DNA from: JBHHUI01 sp965248775
GTDB taxonomy: Bacteria; Chloroflexota; Anaerolineae; Anaerolineales; JBHHUI01
Length of the DNA stretch: 64,000 nucleotides
Reading direction: 5' to 3'
NCBI GenBank assembly: GCA_965248775.1
Contig: OZ252150.1
Coordinates: 2,976,001 to 3,040,000 of the forward strand
Within the stretch, counting starts at the first letter, position 1; each line of letters begins with the position of its first letter. Positions 17,500 to 28,204 of this stretch are shown piece by piece. The notes under the pieces are model-generated. The model was given only the letters and a program-made list of their open reading frames with translations. It did not search any database and had not been told where the DNA came from. Both the position numbers and the translations under genes were made by a program.

Positions 17500-19284
17500 C
17501 TACGGGAACAGCGGCCAGAACAACGGGATAAAGATTAATGAAACGGTGACGAGTGCGAACGTTAGAAGCGCCCCGGCGCGCGTATAGTCCGTGAATTTGT
17601 ACCCGCCGGGCCCGAACACTAGTAGGTTGGCTTTGTGTCCCACAGGGGTCAGGAAACTGGTCGAGGCGCCGATAACCGTCGCCAGCACAAAAGGCAGATG
17701 GCTGGCGCCTAGTTCCGCTGCAACGTCGACGGCTATCGGGACCATGAGCACCACCGCAGCAGCGTTGGACATAGGCTGTGTAATCAGCGCGGCGAGCACG
17801 TAAACCCCGGCCAACACGGCTAGCGGACCGACTCCACCGACGAGTTGAATCATCAGGTCTGCCAGATAGCGCGCCGCGCCGGTGCTTTCCATTGCCGTGC
17901 CAAGTGGCAACATACCGGCTACCAGGAAGACCGTGCGCCAATCGATACTCTCGTAGGCTTCGTCCATTGACAGACAGCGCGTCAGTACCATGAGCACTGA
18001 ACCGATTACCATCGCGGTAGCGATATGAAGACCGGCGAAGATAACCAGCGCTAGCGAGAACAACAAAACGCTGGCTGCCGTGAGCGTTTTGCCGCGACGC
18101 GGGAAATCTGCAGCGACCGGTTCCAACACGAGGAACTCATCGCCGCTGTGCAATGAGGCTAGGCGACGTCGCGGTCCCTGCAACAGTAACGCGTCACCGA
18201 ATTGGAGTTCTACATCCCGCAGATGCTCTGTAATGAGTTTCCCATGTCGCCAGATCGCAAGGGCAGTAAATCCGAACCGGTCACGGAACTGCGCATCGTA
18301 CAGGCTGCGCCCAACCATGCGCGAGTTGGGCGCAAGAGTGGCCTCGATGATGGCAGTCTCCTGCCCATCGACATCGGCCAAACCCGTCTCGTGTTCGGCG
18401 GCAACCGTCAGGCCCAAAGAGCGTTGCGCGCGCACAAGATTCTTGGCGCCACCCTTGACCATCAGCCGATCGTGCGCGTGAATACGTGTGTCGCGGTGCA
18501 GCACGTCGGGTGGGTCAACCTCCCGGTTAAGAGCGATGACAGTTAGATCATAGTCCGCTCCCAAGCGCGACTCGACCAACGTCTTGTCGACCAGACTGCT
18601 GTCCGGAGCAACGTAGACCTCGCTCACGTACTCTCGCAATTGAAAATCTTCGACGCGTTCGCCGGGAGGTTGGCGGACTGGGATCAAACGCCGTCCCAGG
18701 ACTACCATATAGAGGATGCCTGTGACAAAGATGGCTAAACCGGTGGGGAAGAAATCAAAAAGCGTGAAAGTCTCTAGTCCGCTCTCGGTGAGTATGTTGC
18801 TTGCGAGGATGTTGGCCGGTGTGCCGATCAGCGTCATGTTGCCGCCCATTAGCGAAGCGAAGGCAAGTGGGATCAGCAGCTTCGATACAGGCACCTTCGT
18901 CTGACGAGAGATAGCCACGACAGCCGGTAGCAGCACCGCCGTCGCGCCGACGTTGTTCATGAAGGCGGACATGATGCCGCACGTGATCATGATGATCGCG
19001 ATCAGGCGCGCTTCACCGGCGCCAGCCAGACGCAGGATGAAGCGACCCATCAAATCAGCGACGCCGGTCTTGAAAAGCGCACCAGATACGATATAGACCG
19101 CCCAGACGGTAATGACGGCCGGATTGGCAAATCCCAGAAAGGCTTCTTGAGCATCGACCAGCCCAGTGAGGGACACGCTGAGCAACACCAGCAGCGCGAT
19201 CAAGTCTACGCGTAACTTTTCAGTTGCAAATAGGACGACAGCAGCAGCGATGATGCCAAGCGTGAGGGCGATATCAGGAGTCAT
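17500..19284 (-). CDS. SLC13-type anion permease with two TrkA-C domains (copy 1)
   Basis: A 594-residue paralogue of the next gene, with the same domain order: N-terminal helices with FMNNVGATAVLLPAV and SLMGGNMTLIGTPANILA, two TrkA-C domains at ~205-385, and C-terminal helices with QPMSNAAAVVLMVPIAVDVA and GASTSFLTPVGHKANLLVFGPGGY. By eye the pair is roughly two-thirds identical over the full length. Differences lie mainly in the TrkA-C region and the last helices, so the copies may differ in regulation more than in transport. The gene ends with TAG, 4 bases before copy 2, and both are probably one transcript from a promoter upstream of 19284. Confidence 0.88.
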   Translation of the reverse strand: MTPDIALTLGIIAAAVVLFATEKLRVDLIALLVLLSVSLTGLVDAQEAFLGFANPAVITVWAVYIVSGALFKTGVADLMGRFILRLAGAGEARLIAIIMITCGIMSAFMNNVGATAVLLPAVVAISRQTKVPVSKLLIPLAFASLMGGNMTLIGTPANILASNILTESGLETFTLFDFFPTGLAIFVTGILYMVVLGRRLIPVRQPPGERVEDFQLREYVSEVYVAPDSSLVDKTLVESRLGADYDLTVIALNREVDPPDVLHRDTRIHAHDRLMVKGGAKNLVRAQRSLGLTVAAEHETGLADVDGQETAIIEATLAPNSRMVGRSLYDAQFRDRFGFTALAIWRHGKLITEHLRDVELQFGDALLLQGPRRRLASLHSGDEFLVLEPVAADFPRRGKTLTAASVLLFSLALVIFAGLHIATAMVIGSVLMVLTRCLSMDEAYESIDWRTVFLVAGMLPLGTAMESTGAARYLADLMIQLVGGVGPLAVLAGVYVLAALITQPMSNAAAVVLMVPIAVDVAAELGASHLPFVLATVIGASTSFLTPVGHKANLLVFGPGGYKFTDYTRAGALLTFALVTVSLIFIPLFWPLFP

Positions 19285-19377
19285 TCCGGTAATGGTACCT
19301 GCATTACTCTACTACAGGAAATTAAATTTTATACCCCAAAATGACTCTTAAGATCGAGTTGTTTGCGAAAGCGTTCT

Positions 19378-20079
19378 TCAGCGCTTTCGTCGATTAAGGA
19401 TGAGGAACACCCCGCCACCAAGGCAAGCGATTAGCAAAACAAGACAAGCACACGCCGCTGCAAGATAAGGCCAGGCAGCACGGAACTGCTGCTCCGCGAT
19501 AAGTTGGGATGTATCGAAGGCAGTCGAAGCCGCCACGACGACGGGCGTCGCGGTCTGGGTCACGCGCTGTGTATAAGTTGCGGTGAGATCAGGCGTGGAG
19601 ATTGCCGGCACTGACTCCGGCACAACAGGCTCCTGATCAGACACGGCGAGGACTTCCGAGATTACAGCGGGGTTCGGTTGAGAGACGCCACTAAACGCTT
19701 CGAGATAGTTCACGCGCAGCTCACCGGACTCTGGCGCTCCTGCTGCATAAATGATCCAATGCTGCCCGTCTCGCACCGTCGAACGGCAGAGCGCCGTCGA
19801 ACCGAAATCGCGGATAACCAGAATCGCCGGTCCGCCTTCCCCTTTCAAATATTGCTCTACAAGCACATCAGCAACTTCGCCAGGCGAGCCGCTCGCAGCA
19901 TTTCGAACCGCCGTGATTTCGCCCAGCAGTACAACCTCGGCAGCAAGCGTGCGCTCGGTCGCGGAGGACTCGATGTGTCCACCCAGCGGCTGCGTGCAAG
20001 CGTGGGCTGGTGAGGCCCGCATCAATCCAAGGATGACTGCAGACAGAAAAAGAGAGACAGAGAAGAATGGTCTTAGCAT
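19378..20079 (-). CDS. Secreted, membrane-anchored protein, possible TIMP/NTR-like domain
   Basis: From ATG 20079 (MLRPFFSVSLFLSAVILGL) this is a 233-residue protein with a signal peptide cleaved near SPAHA, so the mature chain begins with Cys (CTQPL). A small beta-rich domain follows (VVLLGEITAVRNAASGSPGEVADVLVEQYLKG ... STALCRSTVRDGQHWIIYA) in which an N-terminal Cys and a later Cys are spaced as in tissue-inhibitor/netrin-like folds. A Thr/Pro-rich linker and a C-terminal membrane helix with a basic end (LNRRKR) come next. The fold call is tentative and the function is unknown. The longer open frame upstream overlaps the divergent gene. Confidence 0.6.
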   Translation of the reverse strand: MLRPFFSVSLFLSAVILGLMRASPAHACTQPLGGHIESSATERTLAAEVVLLGEITAVRNAASGSPGEVADVLVEQYLKGEGGPAILVIRDFGSTALCRSTVRDGQHWIIYAAGAPESGELRVNYLEAFSGVSQPNPAVISEVLAVSDQEPVVPESVPAISTPDLTATYTQRVTQTATPVVVAASTAFDTSQLIAEQQFRAAWPYLAAACACLVLLIACLGGGVFLILNRRKR

Positions 20080-23000
20080 CCCAACTACTATGCCACGGCG
20101 ATTCTCGAAAAGCAAAACGAAAGCAGCGCCCGAATGGGCGGGCCAGCGCGCACTATGAGACCCTGGTCGAGGCGCTGCAGCAAGTTAAGACCGATAGGCA
20201 TGGCGTCGTCGCACTTGTCACTGGCGAGCCGGGAGTCGGCAAATCCCGTCTCGTGCAGGAAGTGCTGGCGCCAGCGTCTGAACACTTCCTGATCGTTCGG
20301 GCCGAATGCTCCCCAACCGAAGGCCATAGTTACGGAGTGCTCGCGCAGTTGCTCGCCGGTCTGGCCGGCGCCGATCCGCACGACCCACCGGATGCCCAAC
20401 GTCGCGCGCTGGATAAACTGCTCCGGGATTCGCCTGTGTCCGAGGTGCGCCCAATTCTGCGCGAGCTGCTGGGCGGAGAGGAGGCCGAAGCTGCAGTCGG
20501 CGAACCCAGTGCGCAGCCCGACAGCATCCGCTCCGCGGTACGCCGGTTGCTCGCCTGGCAGGCGCGCCGGCGGGCAGCGCTGCTGGTAGTGGACGATCTG
20601 CAGTGGTCGGATACAGCTTCCTTGCAGCTACTGGCTGGCATCATCGACCTCCTGCACGAGTCGGGTTGTGCACTCATCGTCATCGCTCGCGCGGAAGCCC
20701 GCACACGACTGGTAGAGGCGTTTGGTGGACAGTCTGAGACTGCGCCGTTGCACCTGGAACTGGGTCCGCTCCCGGCAGCGGAGGCCGACGAGTTGGTGGA
20801 GGCGCTTTTGGTGGGGCGCGCGGCGTCTCCGGCGATGCGCCGGGAGCTTGTAAGTCTTAGCGCCGGTAACCCACTTTTGCTGGCGGAACTCGTGCGCATG
20901 CTCGCAGACGCCGGGGTGCTCCAAGAAGGCCGGGTAGATCCGCGCTGGCGAGGAGTAATCCAAGCAGTCCCCGACACCGTCAATGGGTTAATACTGAATC
21001 GCTACGACCAGCTTCCTACCGGGAGCAAGGCGCTGCTAGAAGCTGCAGCGGTACTTGTGCCTGCGTTCACATCCCCGCTGATGGCCGGTACCGCAGGGGT
21101 ATCCGAACAAGAAGTTCGGCACCAGTTAGGGGTACTAGAGGAGGCTGGCTTCGTTCGCGGTTCAGCCGGGTCAGGCCAGACGCGCTATTACTTCCAGCAC
21201 GCGCTGTTGCGAGAGGCGATTTACGAAACCCTGCTGCACGACGAGCGGCGCGCGTTGCACCTGCGCGCGGCGGAAATCCTGCGCCGGCCTGAGGCGGACG
21301 CCTCGGCCGCTATCATTGGGCGCCACCTCGAGCAGGCCGGAGAGCAGGCTGCCGCCCGCTTCGCGAATGAGGAGGCCGAAGCCTGCTACCGTCGCGCGCA
21401 TGCGCTTCTGGGGCCGCACACTGCCGCGCCGGAGGAACATGTCGAACTAGCGCTCAGGTTGGCGGAGCTACTGCTCCATACCGGCCACTTCGATGCGGCG
21501 CAAGAGCAACTTACGCAGGCGGCTGGCTTCGGATATCGCGAAGGGGACCTGCATTTCCATACAGGACGATCGAAAGCCTTGCAGGGAGCACACGCCGAGG
21601 CATTGACTGCCTTCCAGACCGCGAAAACCGCACTGGCTGAGGCACCGCAGACCTGCCAGACGTTTGACATCGGAGACGTGGAGCGCGAAATGGGCTGGGT
21701 TGCCTACCGTCAGGGGGCCTTTACCGCGGCGAAGCGCCGCGCGGAACGTGCCCTGGCACACGCCCGTCAGCGCGCGAACGCCAGCGGCGAGGCCAGCGCC
21801 TACAACTTGCTTACGCCGGCGCTCTAATGGGCCGGCGAACGGGAGGCAGCGGCCGTAAGCGCGCGCAAGGCGCTGGTACTGCGTGAGCAGGTCGGGGACA
21901 TTTGGGGTGCAGCGCGCACGCAGAACAACCTCGGAGCCTTGCTGCACAGTCTGGGAAAATGGGCGGAAGCGGAGGCCTATCTGCAACAGGCGCTCTTCGT
22001 GCAACGTGAGATAGGCGACAGGCAGGGCGAACTTCTTAGCCTGAATAACCTGGGCTGGCTGCTTACACAAGCGGGGCGCGTGCCGGAAGCGTTGGAGCAC
22101 CTCGACCACGCCATCCGCTATGTGAAGGCAGGCGAATTCACCCCAGAACTCAGATGCCAAATTCACATTAACCTTGCGCTTGCGCATCTGCAACAGGGTC
22201 AGACTCCGGCAGCTGTGGCAGACCTGCAGGTTTGCCTGGAGACGACGGAGGACGGAGACAACCGCGACCTGCGTGTGCTGACTGAAGCATATCTGGCCGG
22301 GACTCACGCCTCCCGGGAAGTGCGCGCCGAGCTGTTGAGTGTCAATGTGCACCTATTACGAGCGACCGGTGACCTGCCGAGCGCAAAGAACGCTTGCCTC
22401 GCGGCGTTGGAAATATACGAGGAACTTGGAAGCCGATACGAAACGGCGCAACTGCAGGTTGAAGCAGCGGAGGTGCTGCTAGCACTCGGCGAGGCGCCGG
22501 ACAAAGGCTCAGTCCGAAAGGCTTTGCGCACATTTCAGGCGCTGCCGGCTCGGGCGGACATCGCGCGCGCTGAGGGCGTTCTCCTTCAACTGGGCGCCAC
22601 TGGAGACCTCGCCTGGCCCGCTGTGGTTGTACAACTCAGCCTGGATATGAAAGGATCAGAGGAAGAAGATTGGCATACACAGGAGGCGCTCGTGATCGCT
22701 CGCGGTCGACTGCTGCGCGAACTGCGCCAAAGTGGCCGTGCCGCCAGCGCGCTTGTAACGCAGACCGGCGCAGACATAAGCTATGTGCTGAGCAGCCCGG
22801 AACAGGATGTGCGCGCCGACTTGGTGCCACGCTCTGTACAATGCGCGCAACAGGCGCTGGAAACGTTAAAGCACCTCAACCATTCACTACAGCGCGAACA
22901 CGGTCAGGAAGCAGCGCTGCGCATCGGCATCGAGGTTGGATCGTGGCCCGGGCCCAGTGCCGAGCCGGCCCACGTGGCGATATTTACCAGTTCATCACGG

Positions 23001-25521
23001 GTAGGCCGCCAAGCTGCTGCATTGGCCGCTGCCGCCGCACCCAATTCGATCAGCCTCAGCGCCGAGGCAGCCGCGCCCCTGAAAGAAACTTACCATTTGA
23101 AGGCAATCGACACGGACGGAGACCGGCGCTTACCCGCCGTCGTCTATCGCCTTGGTCGTGCCCGTGCCGGGCACCACGTACCCATAGGATTTCCTGGGAC
23201 GAGCCAGCACCTGATCGGACGCCAGACCGAACGGGAACAACTTGAGGCCTGGCTCGAAGGTCAAAACGGAAAGATCTGCTACCAAGAGGCGGAGGCCGGC
23301 ATGGGTAAGACGCGCCTGGTCGAACACCTCACAGCCCAGGCACAACCGGACCTGCATGTGATGATCGGCAAATGTGAATCATTCAAAAACGCTGTAAGTT
23401 ACGCGCCACTGGTCGACATGCTGAGCGGCGCGGGCGGACCTGATACGCCAACACATCGGCAGCTCGAATGTATCCTCGGGTTGCCCCCCCCGCCAGCGCA
23501 GATGAGCGCGCGCTGCTCAAACTAGCGCCGGGGGACTTGCGCAGCGAGTTGTTTGGGAGTCTACGCGAACACCTGTCCGCGCTGAGCGCCGAGCGGCCGT
23601 TGCTGCTGGTTTTTGAGGATATCCATTGGCTCGACCTGAGCACGCTGGACTTGATGGAATTTCTGCTGCCGTTTGCCCTGGATGCACCCATCAGGCTATT
23701 GCTCGTTGCACGGGCGGAGATGCCCGGTCCGCACCGGGCGCTGATACGCAAAGCCGCGCGCCTGGGAAACGATCGCTTCCTTCAGATCAGCTTTGGTGGT
23801 CTGAGCACCGCCGACAGCACTGCGCTGGCGCGTGACCTATTGCAGACAGGCGAGCTTCCGGCCGGGTTGTGGGCGCTGCTCGCGGTCTATGCCGGGCACC
23901 CGCTCTCATTAGAAGAGACGCTGCGCTTCCTGGTCGAAATCGGCTGGCTGCGACGAGCAGACCAAACATGGCAGCTGGCGGAGCATGCCCACGCTTTACC
24001 CGGGGAGATTCGCGATCTGCTACTTGGCCGGCTGGAGCGACTGGACGGCGAAACCCTGCACGTGCTCCAGGCAGCAGCTGTGCTGGGCGAAACGTTTGAC
24101 CGCGCCGTGCTGAACCGCGTCGTACCAGGACCAGACTTGTCGCGCCGTCTGGCAGAACTGGAGGAGCGCGGCTGGTTGCTGGCCGCCGCCGACCACACGA
24201 CAGAGTACCGCTTCAAACACACGCTTACACGCGAGATCATCTATGCCACGCTTTTGTCCTCCAAGCGTCAGCTGCTGCACCAGCGCGCGGGCGAGGCGTT
24301 GGAGGAACTCTACCCGGATGCGGATGAACACGTGGAGTTGCTCGCACAGCATTTTGGTCGCAGCGCGCTACGCGAGAAGAGCCTGCGTTACCAAGTGCAG
24401 GCGGGCCAGAAGTCGGCAGCACGGCAAGCACTAGCCGAGGCGTTAGCCTTCTTCCAAGACGCGCAGGATAATCTGAACGGCGCTACCTCACCTCTGGCCT
24501 GCAAATCGCTCTGGGCTTGGCAGATGTACACCTGGCGCGCGGCGAGCCGGGCAGCGCGGTGGAAGCACTGACGCCGCTGCTGAATGATGGGCTCGCTCGG
24601 GCACAGCGCGCCGCCGCCCTACGCCGTCTGGGTGCCGCCAAGCGCGACCTCGGAGAGTTGGATGCCGCACTCAAACACTACACGGATGCACTCGAACTCG
24701 CTCCCGAGCAGGAACTACCTGACTTGTTGCTGGGCCTTGCGCAGACGCACTTTGATCGGAATGAACTGGAGGCTGCCCAAAGTCATGCGCAGCGAGTGCT
24801 GGAAGAGCACGCGGCCAGTTCGCGTGCCGAAGCGCTGGGTCTACTAGGTGGCATCGCCTATCGCCAGGACAACTTGCAATCCGCCGCCGAACTGGTAGCG
24901 CAGAGCCTTGCGCAGCACAGGGGGCGCGGAAACCGAAGTGGCGCTGCTGCTGCGTATGCCAACCTCGGCGTGCTCGCTGCCGTGCGCGACAATGCGGTCG
25001 CGGCGCGAGACTCCTTCATGTTCAGCCTTGAGCTACGTACGGCGCTGGGCGACGCATAGGGCGTGGCCGTGGTCTGCAATAACCTGGGGCAATTAGAGCG
25101 CAACAGCGGGCGGCTCGAGGCGGCCGCAGAGCATTTGGAGCGCGCCGTTCTGACGGCGCGCCACGCAGAGCTTGCGCGCGTGCTGGTACAGTCATTGGCA
25201 AACTTGGGCGCCGTGCAGACCGAGGCGGAACAGTTTGAAGCGGCGAAGGCAAGTCTGGACGAAGCTGAGGCGTTGGGCCGCCGCTACGGCTTTTACGATC
25301 TGCGCTGCGCGGTGCTCTGTAAGCGCGCCGAATGGGCCGTGGAGATGGGCGATTACTCTGCTGCTGAACGCGAGGCGCGCGAAGCGTTGGAGCAGGCACA
25401 GGCATTGAAAGCGGAAGACCTGGTCGAGGAAGCGGAGCGTGTGCTAGCGCGCGCTTTGCAGGGAACCGGCCTCGTGACAGACGCGCCGACCACACAGCCC
25501 GACACCAGCATCGAATCCTGA
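20067..25521 (+). pseudogene. Large AAA-ATPase / TPR / cyclase-like regulator, broken
   Basis: About 5.4 kb that reads as one regulator when two stops and two frameshifts are bridged. Segment 1 (20067-21827): AAA domain with Walker A TGEPGVGKSRLV near residue 52 and Walker B LLVVDDLQWSD, then TPR repeats. A TAA at 21825-21827 interrupts it; the same frame continues at once with TPR sequence to 23525. That part ends in a degenerate class III nucleotide cyclase-like domain (RIGIEVGSWPG ... SSRVGRQAAALAAAAAPNSI) and a second Walker A (EAEAGMGKTRLVEHL). A frameshift lies at an 8-base C run (23484-23491). The second AAA domain (LLLVFEDIHWLD) and TPRs continue to ~24480, then another frameshift, then TPRs with an in-frame TAG at 25057-25059. 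The N terminus may also be truncated. Such proteins are ATP-dependent sensory regulators in Chloroflexota. Confidence 0.8.
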
Positions 25522-25646
25522 TACCGTACATCAATTGTTATAAAATTTGGACGAATGGAGTTTTGCGCCTTATAGAGGCTGGATTGGGCGCGCTCGGCCT
25601 ATCCGTTGAGTTTTAGTGAGCGCGCATGTCATTTTGGCGCCAGTTA

Positions 25647-26789
25647 CTACACCTTCTCCAGCGCCTGATCCAAATCAGCGAGGATGTCTTCTATGTCCTC
25701 AACACCTACTGAAAGCCGCACAAGTCCATCAGAGAGCCCGCGTGCGCGGCGTGTCTCTGGCGGCACTTCTACATGCGTCATCGAAGCCGGATGCGTGATC
25801 ATGGTTTCCACCGCGCCCAGACTCTCGGCCAAAGCAGCCAAACGCACGCCGTTTAATAATGTAACGCCCGCGTCGAGGCCGCCATGCAACTCAAATGAGA
25901 TCATGCCACTGAAGGACTGCATTTGGCGGCGCGCGATCTCGTACTGGGGATGGGAAGGTAGGCCAGGATAGAGAACCCTTCCCACTTTGGGATGCTTTTC
26001 CAAATATTCGGCCACGAGCAGGCCGCTGCTGGAGTGGCGTTCCATTCGTAGTGCCAATGTCTTCAATCCGAGCAATGTCAACCAGCATTCAAATGGGCTG
26101 GAGACCGCACCCACAGATTTCTGAAAGAACTTAATCTGCTCGTTGAGATCGTCGTCGTTCACCACCACGATGCCACCAATGAGTTGATTATGCCCACTGA
26201 GATATTTTGTCGTGCTATGGACGACAATATCAGCGCCCCACTCTAGCGGTCGCAAAATGAACGGCGTGGCAAATGTGGAATCTACTGCCAACAGCAGGCC
26301 ATGCTCTTTCGCAATCGCCGCAACCGCATCAACATCGGTGATCTTCAACAGCGGGTTTGTCGGCGTCTCCAGCCAGATCATCTTTGTATTGGGCTGTATC
26401 GCCGTAGCGACTTTGGCAGAGTCCGACGAATCTACATATGTAAAGCTCAGTTCATAGCGACTCAAAATCCGGTCGAACAAACGGGAGACACCGCCATAGA
26501 CATCATCGCTGGAAATGATGTGGTCGCCGGCAGAGAACATACGCAGTACAGCGTCCACAGCCGACATACCGGAGGCGAACGATATGCCATACTTGCCGCT
26601 TTCCAACGCTGCCATATTTGCTTCAAGTATTGCCCGAGTTGGATTGGAGGAGCGCGTATAGTCAAAGCCTTTATCCCGTCCAATAGCCTCCAGTGTAAAT
26701 GTGGCTGTTTGATAAATGGGAGGGATAATCGCGCCTGTGGTTGCATCTGGCTCGATACCCGCATGTACTGCCTTGGTCGCGAAACGCAT
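25647..26789 (-). CDS. Cystathionine gamma-synthase / trans-sulfuration PLP enzyme
   Basis: A 380-residue protein from ATG 26789, preferred because AGGAG lies 5-6 bases upstream; an alternative start is 15 bases earlier. It is a Cys/Met-metabolism PLP enzyme: the cofactor lysine is in VVHSTTKYLSGHNQLIGG near residue 195, with the earlier YGGVSRLFDRI, ASGMSAVDA and PPIYQTATF elements and the C-terminal HPASMTHVEVPPETRRARGLSDGLVRLSVGVED. It could be cystathionine gamma-synthase, gamma-lyase or methionine gamma-lyase; the active-site residues visible do not separate these. It ends with TAG and stands alone. No SAM or T-box leader was recognised upstream. Confidence 0.88.
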   Translation of the reverse strand: MRFATKAVHAGIEPDATTGAIIPPIYQTATFTLEAIGRDKGFDYTRSSNPTRAILEANMAALESGKYGISFASGMSAVDAVLRMFSAGDHIISSDDVYGGVSRLFDRILSRYELSFTYVDSSDSAKVATAIQPNTKMIWLETPTNPLLKITDVDAVAAIAKEHGLLLAVDSTFATPFILRPLEWGADIVVHSTTKYLSGHNQLIGGIVVVNDDDLNEQIKFFQKSVGAVSSPFECWLTLLGLKTLALRMERHSSSGLLVAEYLEKHPKVGRVLYPGLPSHPQYEIARRQMQSFSGMISFELHGGLDAGVTLLNGVRLAALAESLGAVETMITHPASMTHVEVPPETRRARGLSDGLVRLSVGVEDIEDILADLDQALEKV

Positions 26790-27168
26790 TGTCACTCCTG
26801 GCATTGAAAGGGATTCAGAAATTTGATATTTCTTTGGGGATCATTGTTTGGAGGTCGAATAAGAACTAGACACCATGGCTTCACGAGCAGAAAGCCGCCG
26901 AAGTATAGCACGCAGAATCTACTGACATCTATAGCTTAATTTCGAAGTTGGTGTTGATCATCGGACTGACATCCCATAGCAGCCAGTTTTTTACCCGCAA
27001 GCAGCTATTGAGCTCTATGTGCCAGATGTCAGCAACTATTTGTCACATCACCGGACTGCGCGCATGACGTTTATAATTGCACAAGACGGAGAACCTGATT
27101 CCTCATTTGAATTTTCACCCGATCTGATTCGCCATCCGCGATACGCAACACTACGAAAAGGAACTTGC
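26790..27168. other. Intergenic, nothing recognised
   Basis: About 380 bases between two divergent genes that must hold both promoters. It carries no open frame with family resemblance, no strong hairpin and no repeat that I can support. A longer open frame upstream of ctaA (from 27019) is most likely not translated, since an AAAAGGA ribosome site precedes ATG 27169. Confidence 0.5.
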
Positions 27169-28119
27169 ATGACCTCATCGATACTTTCTCGGCGGACAAT
27201 TGAAAACGAACGTCTGCTGCCGACTCTCTCGCTCAGCGCGCTTGTTGTTACGATTCTGCTTATTCTGGTAGGCAGCATCGTACGTGTCACCGGAAATGGG
27301 CTGGGTTGCCCGGACTGGCCGCTGTGCTATGGACAGGCTATCCCACCTGCGCTGACCGGCGCCTGGGTGGAGTTCAGCCACCGTTTAGTTACTTGTGCAG
27401 TCAGTCTGCTCATTGTCAGTGTTACCGCGCTGGCCTGGCGCAGTTATTCGGAACGCAAATGGATTTTCAGGCCGGCGCTGCTCGCCCTCGGGTTGCTCGT
27501 GACCCAGGTCGGTCTGGGCGGTTTACATGTCATCATGGAAAACCCGCCTGAAACGGGTTTGCTCCACACCGGCATTGCGATGATTATCGTCGGTTTGCTC
27601 GCAGTTGTAGCAGCAAATGCTTCTCCGGCTGCGCGGGAAATACAAACTGCCGGCGCAAGATTATTTCAGGACAATCGTTTTGTTGGACTCGTATCCGCAA
27701 CGGCAATCGCGCTTTATTTCCTGTTGATGACCGGCTCTTTTGTAACACGCAGCGGCGCCTCGCTTGTATGTCCGTTCTGGCCAGCCTGTGGGGCACATCC
27801 GGAAGCGCTCTCCTGGATGGTGAATGCACATTTGCTGCATCGCTACACCGCCTACACCATCGGCATCCTGACAATCATGATTGCGGTCTGGATGTTTCGT
27901 CAGCGGGCAAATGGGATGTTCAACCGATACGCCACAGCCCTGATCATTCTACTCACATTGCAGATTAGTCTTGGCATTGGGAATGTGTTGCTACGTATTC
28001 CGATGTGGACGCGCACATTACACCTGACTGTCGGCGCGACCTTCTGGGTGGCGATGGTCGGCTTGTGGACAATTATGATGACACAAAGGACTGTACAAAA
28101 CAAACCAATTGACGTCTGA
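27169..28119 (+). CDS. ctaA: Heme A synthase, COX15/CtaA family
   Basis: A 316-residue membrane protein with eight predicted helices. It converts heme O to heme A for cytochrome oxidase. Conserved His-containing segments are seen: GNGLGCPDWPLCYG near residue 45 with its Cys pair, EFSHRLVT near 70, LGGLHVIMEN near 120, LLHTGIAM near 137, VCPFWPACG near 200, NAHLLHRYTAY near 221 and TLHLTVGATFW near 285. The start is set by AAAAGGA upstream of ATG 27169. It ends at a clean terminator. The neighbouring copper cluster fits assembly of a copper/heme oxidase, but no oxidase subunit is in the window. Confidence 0.9.
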   Translation: MTSSILSRRTIENERLLPTLSLSALVVTILLILVGSIVRVTGNGLGCPDWPLCYGQAIPPALTGAWVEFSHRLVTCAVSLLIVSVTALAWRSYSERKWIFRPALLALGLLVTQVGLGGLHVIMENPPETGLLHTGIAMIIVGLLAVVAANASPAAREIQTAGARLFQDNRFVGLVSATAIALYFLLMTGSFVTRSGASLVCPFWPACGAHPEALSWMVNAHLLHRYTAYTIGILTIMIAVWMFRQRANGMFNRYATALIILLTLQISLGIGNVLLRIPMWTRTLHLTVGATFWVAMVGLWTIMMTQRTVQNKPIDV

Positions 28120-28159
28120 GTATCTTATCGAACTGCTGCGGCTTTAACATGAACCAAGC

Positions 28160-28186
28160 AGAGCCTGTTAATGAGCAGGCTCTTTT
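28160..28186 (+). terminator. Rho-independent terminator
   Basis: A perfect 8-bp stem AGAGCCTG/CAGGCTCT with an 8-base loop, followed by TTTT on the + strand. It ends ctaA and lies just before the stop of the convergent DUF3179 gene. Confidence 0.85.
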
Positions 28187-28204
28187 CCATTTGGATCACG
28201 AAAC

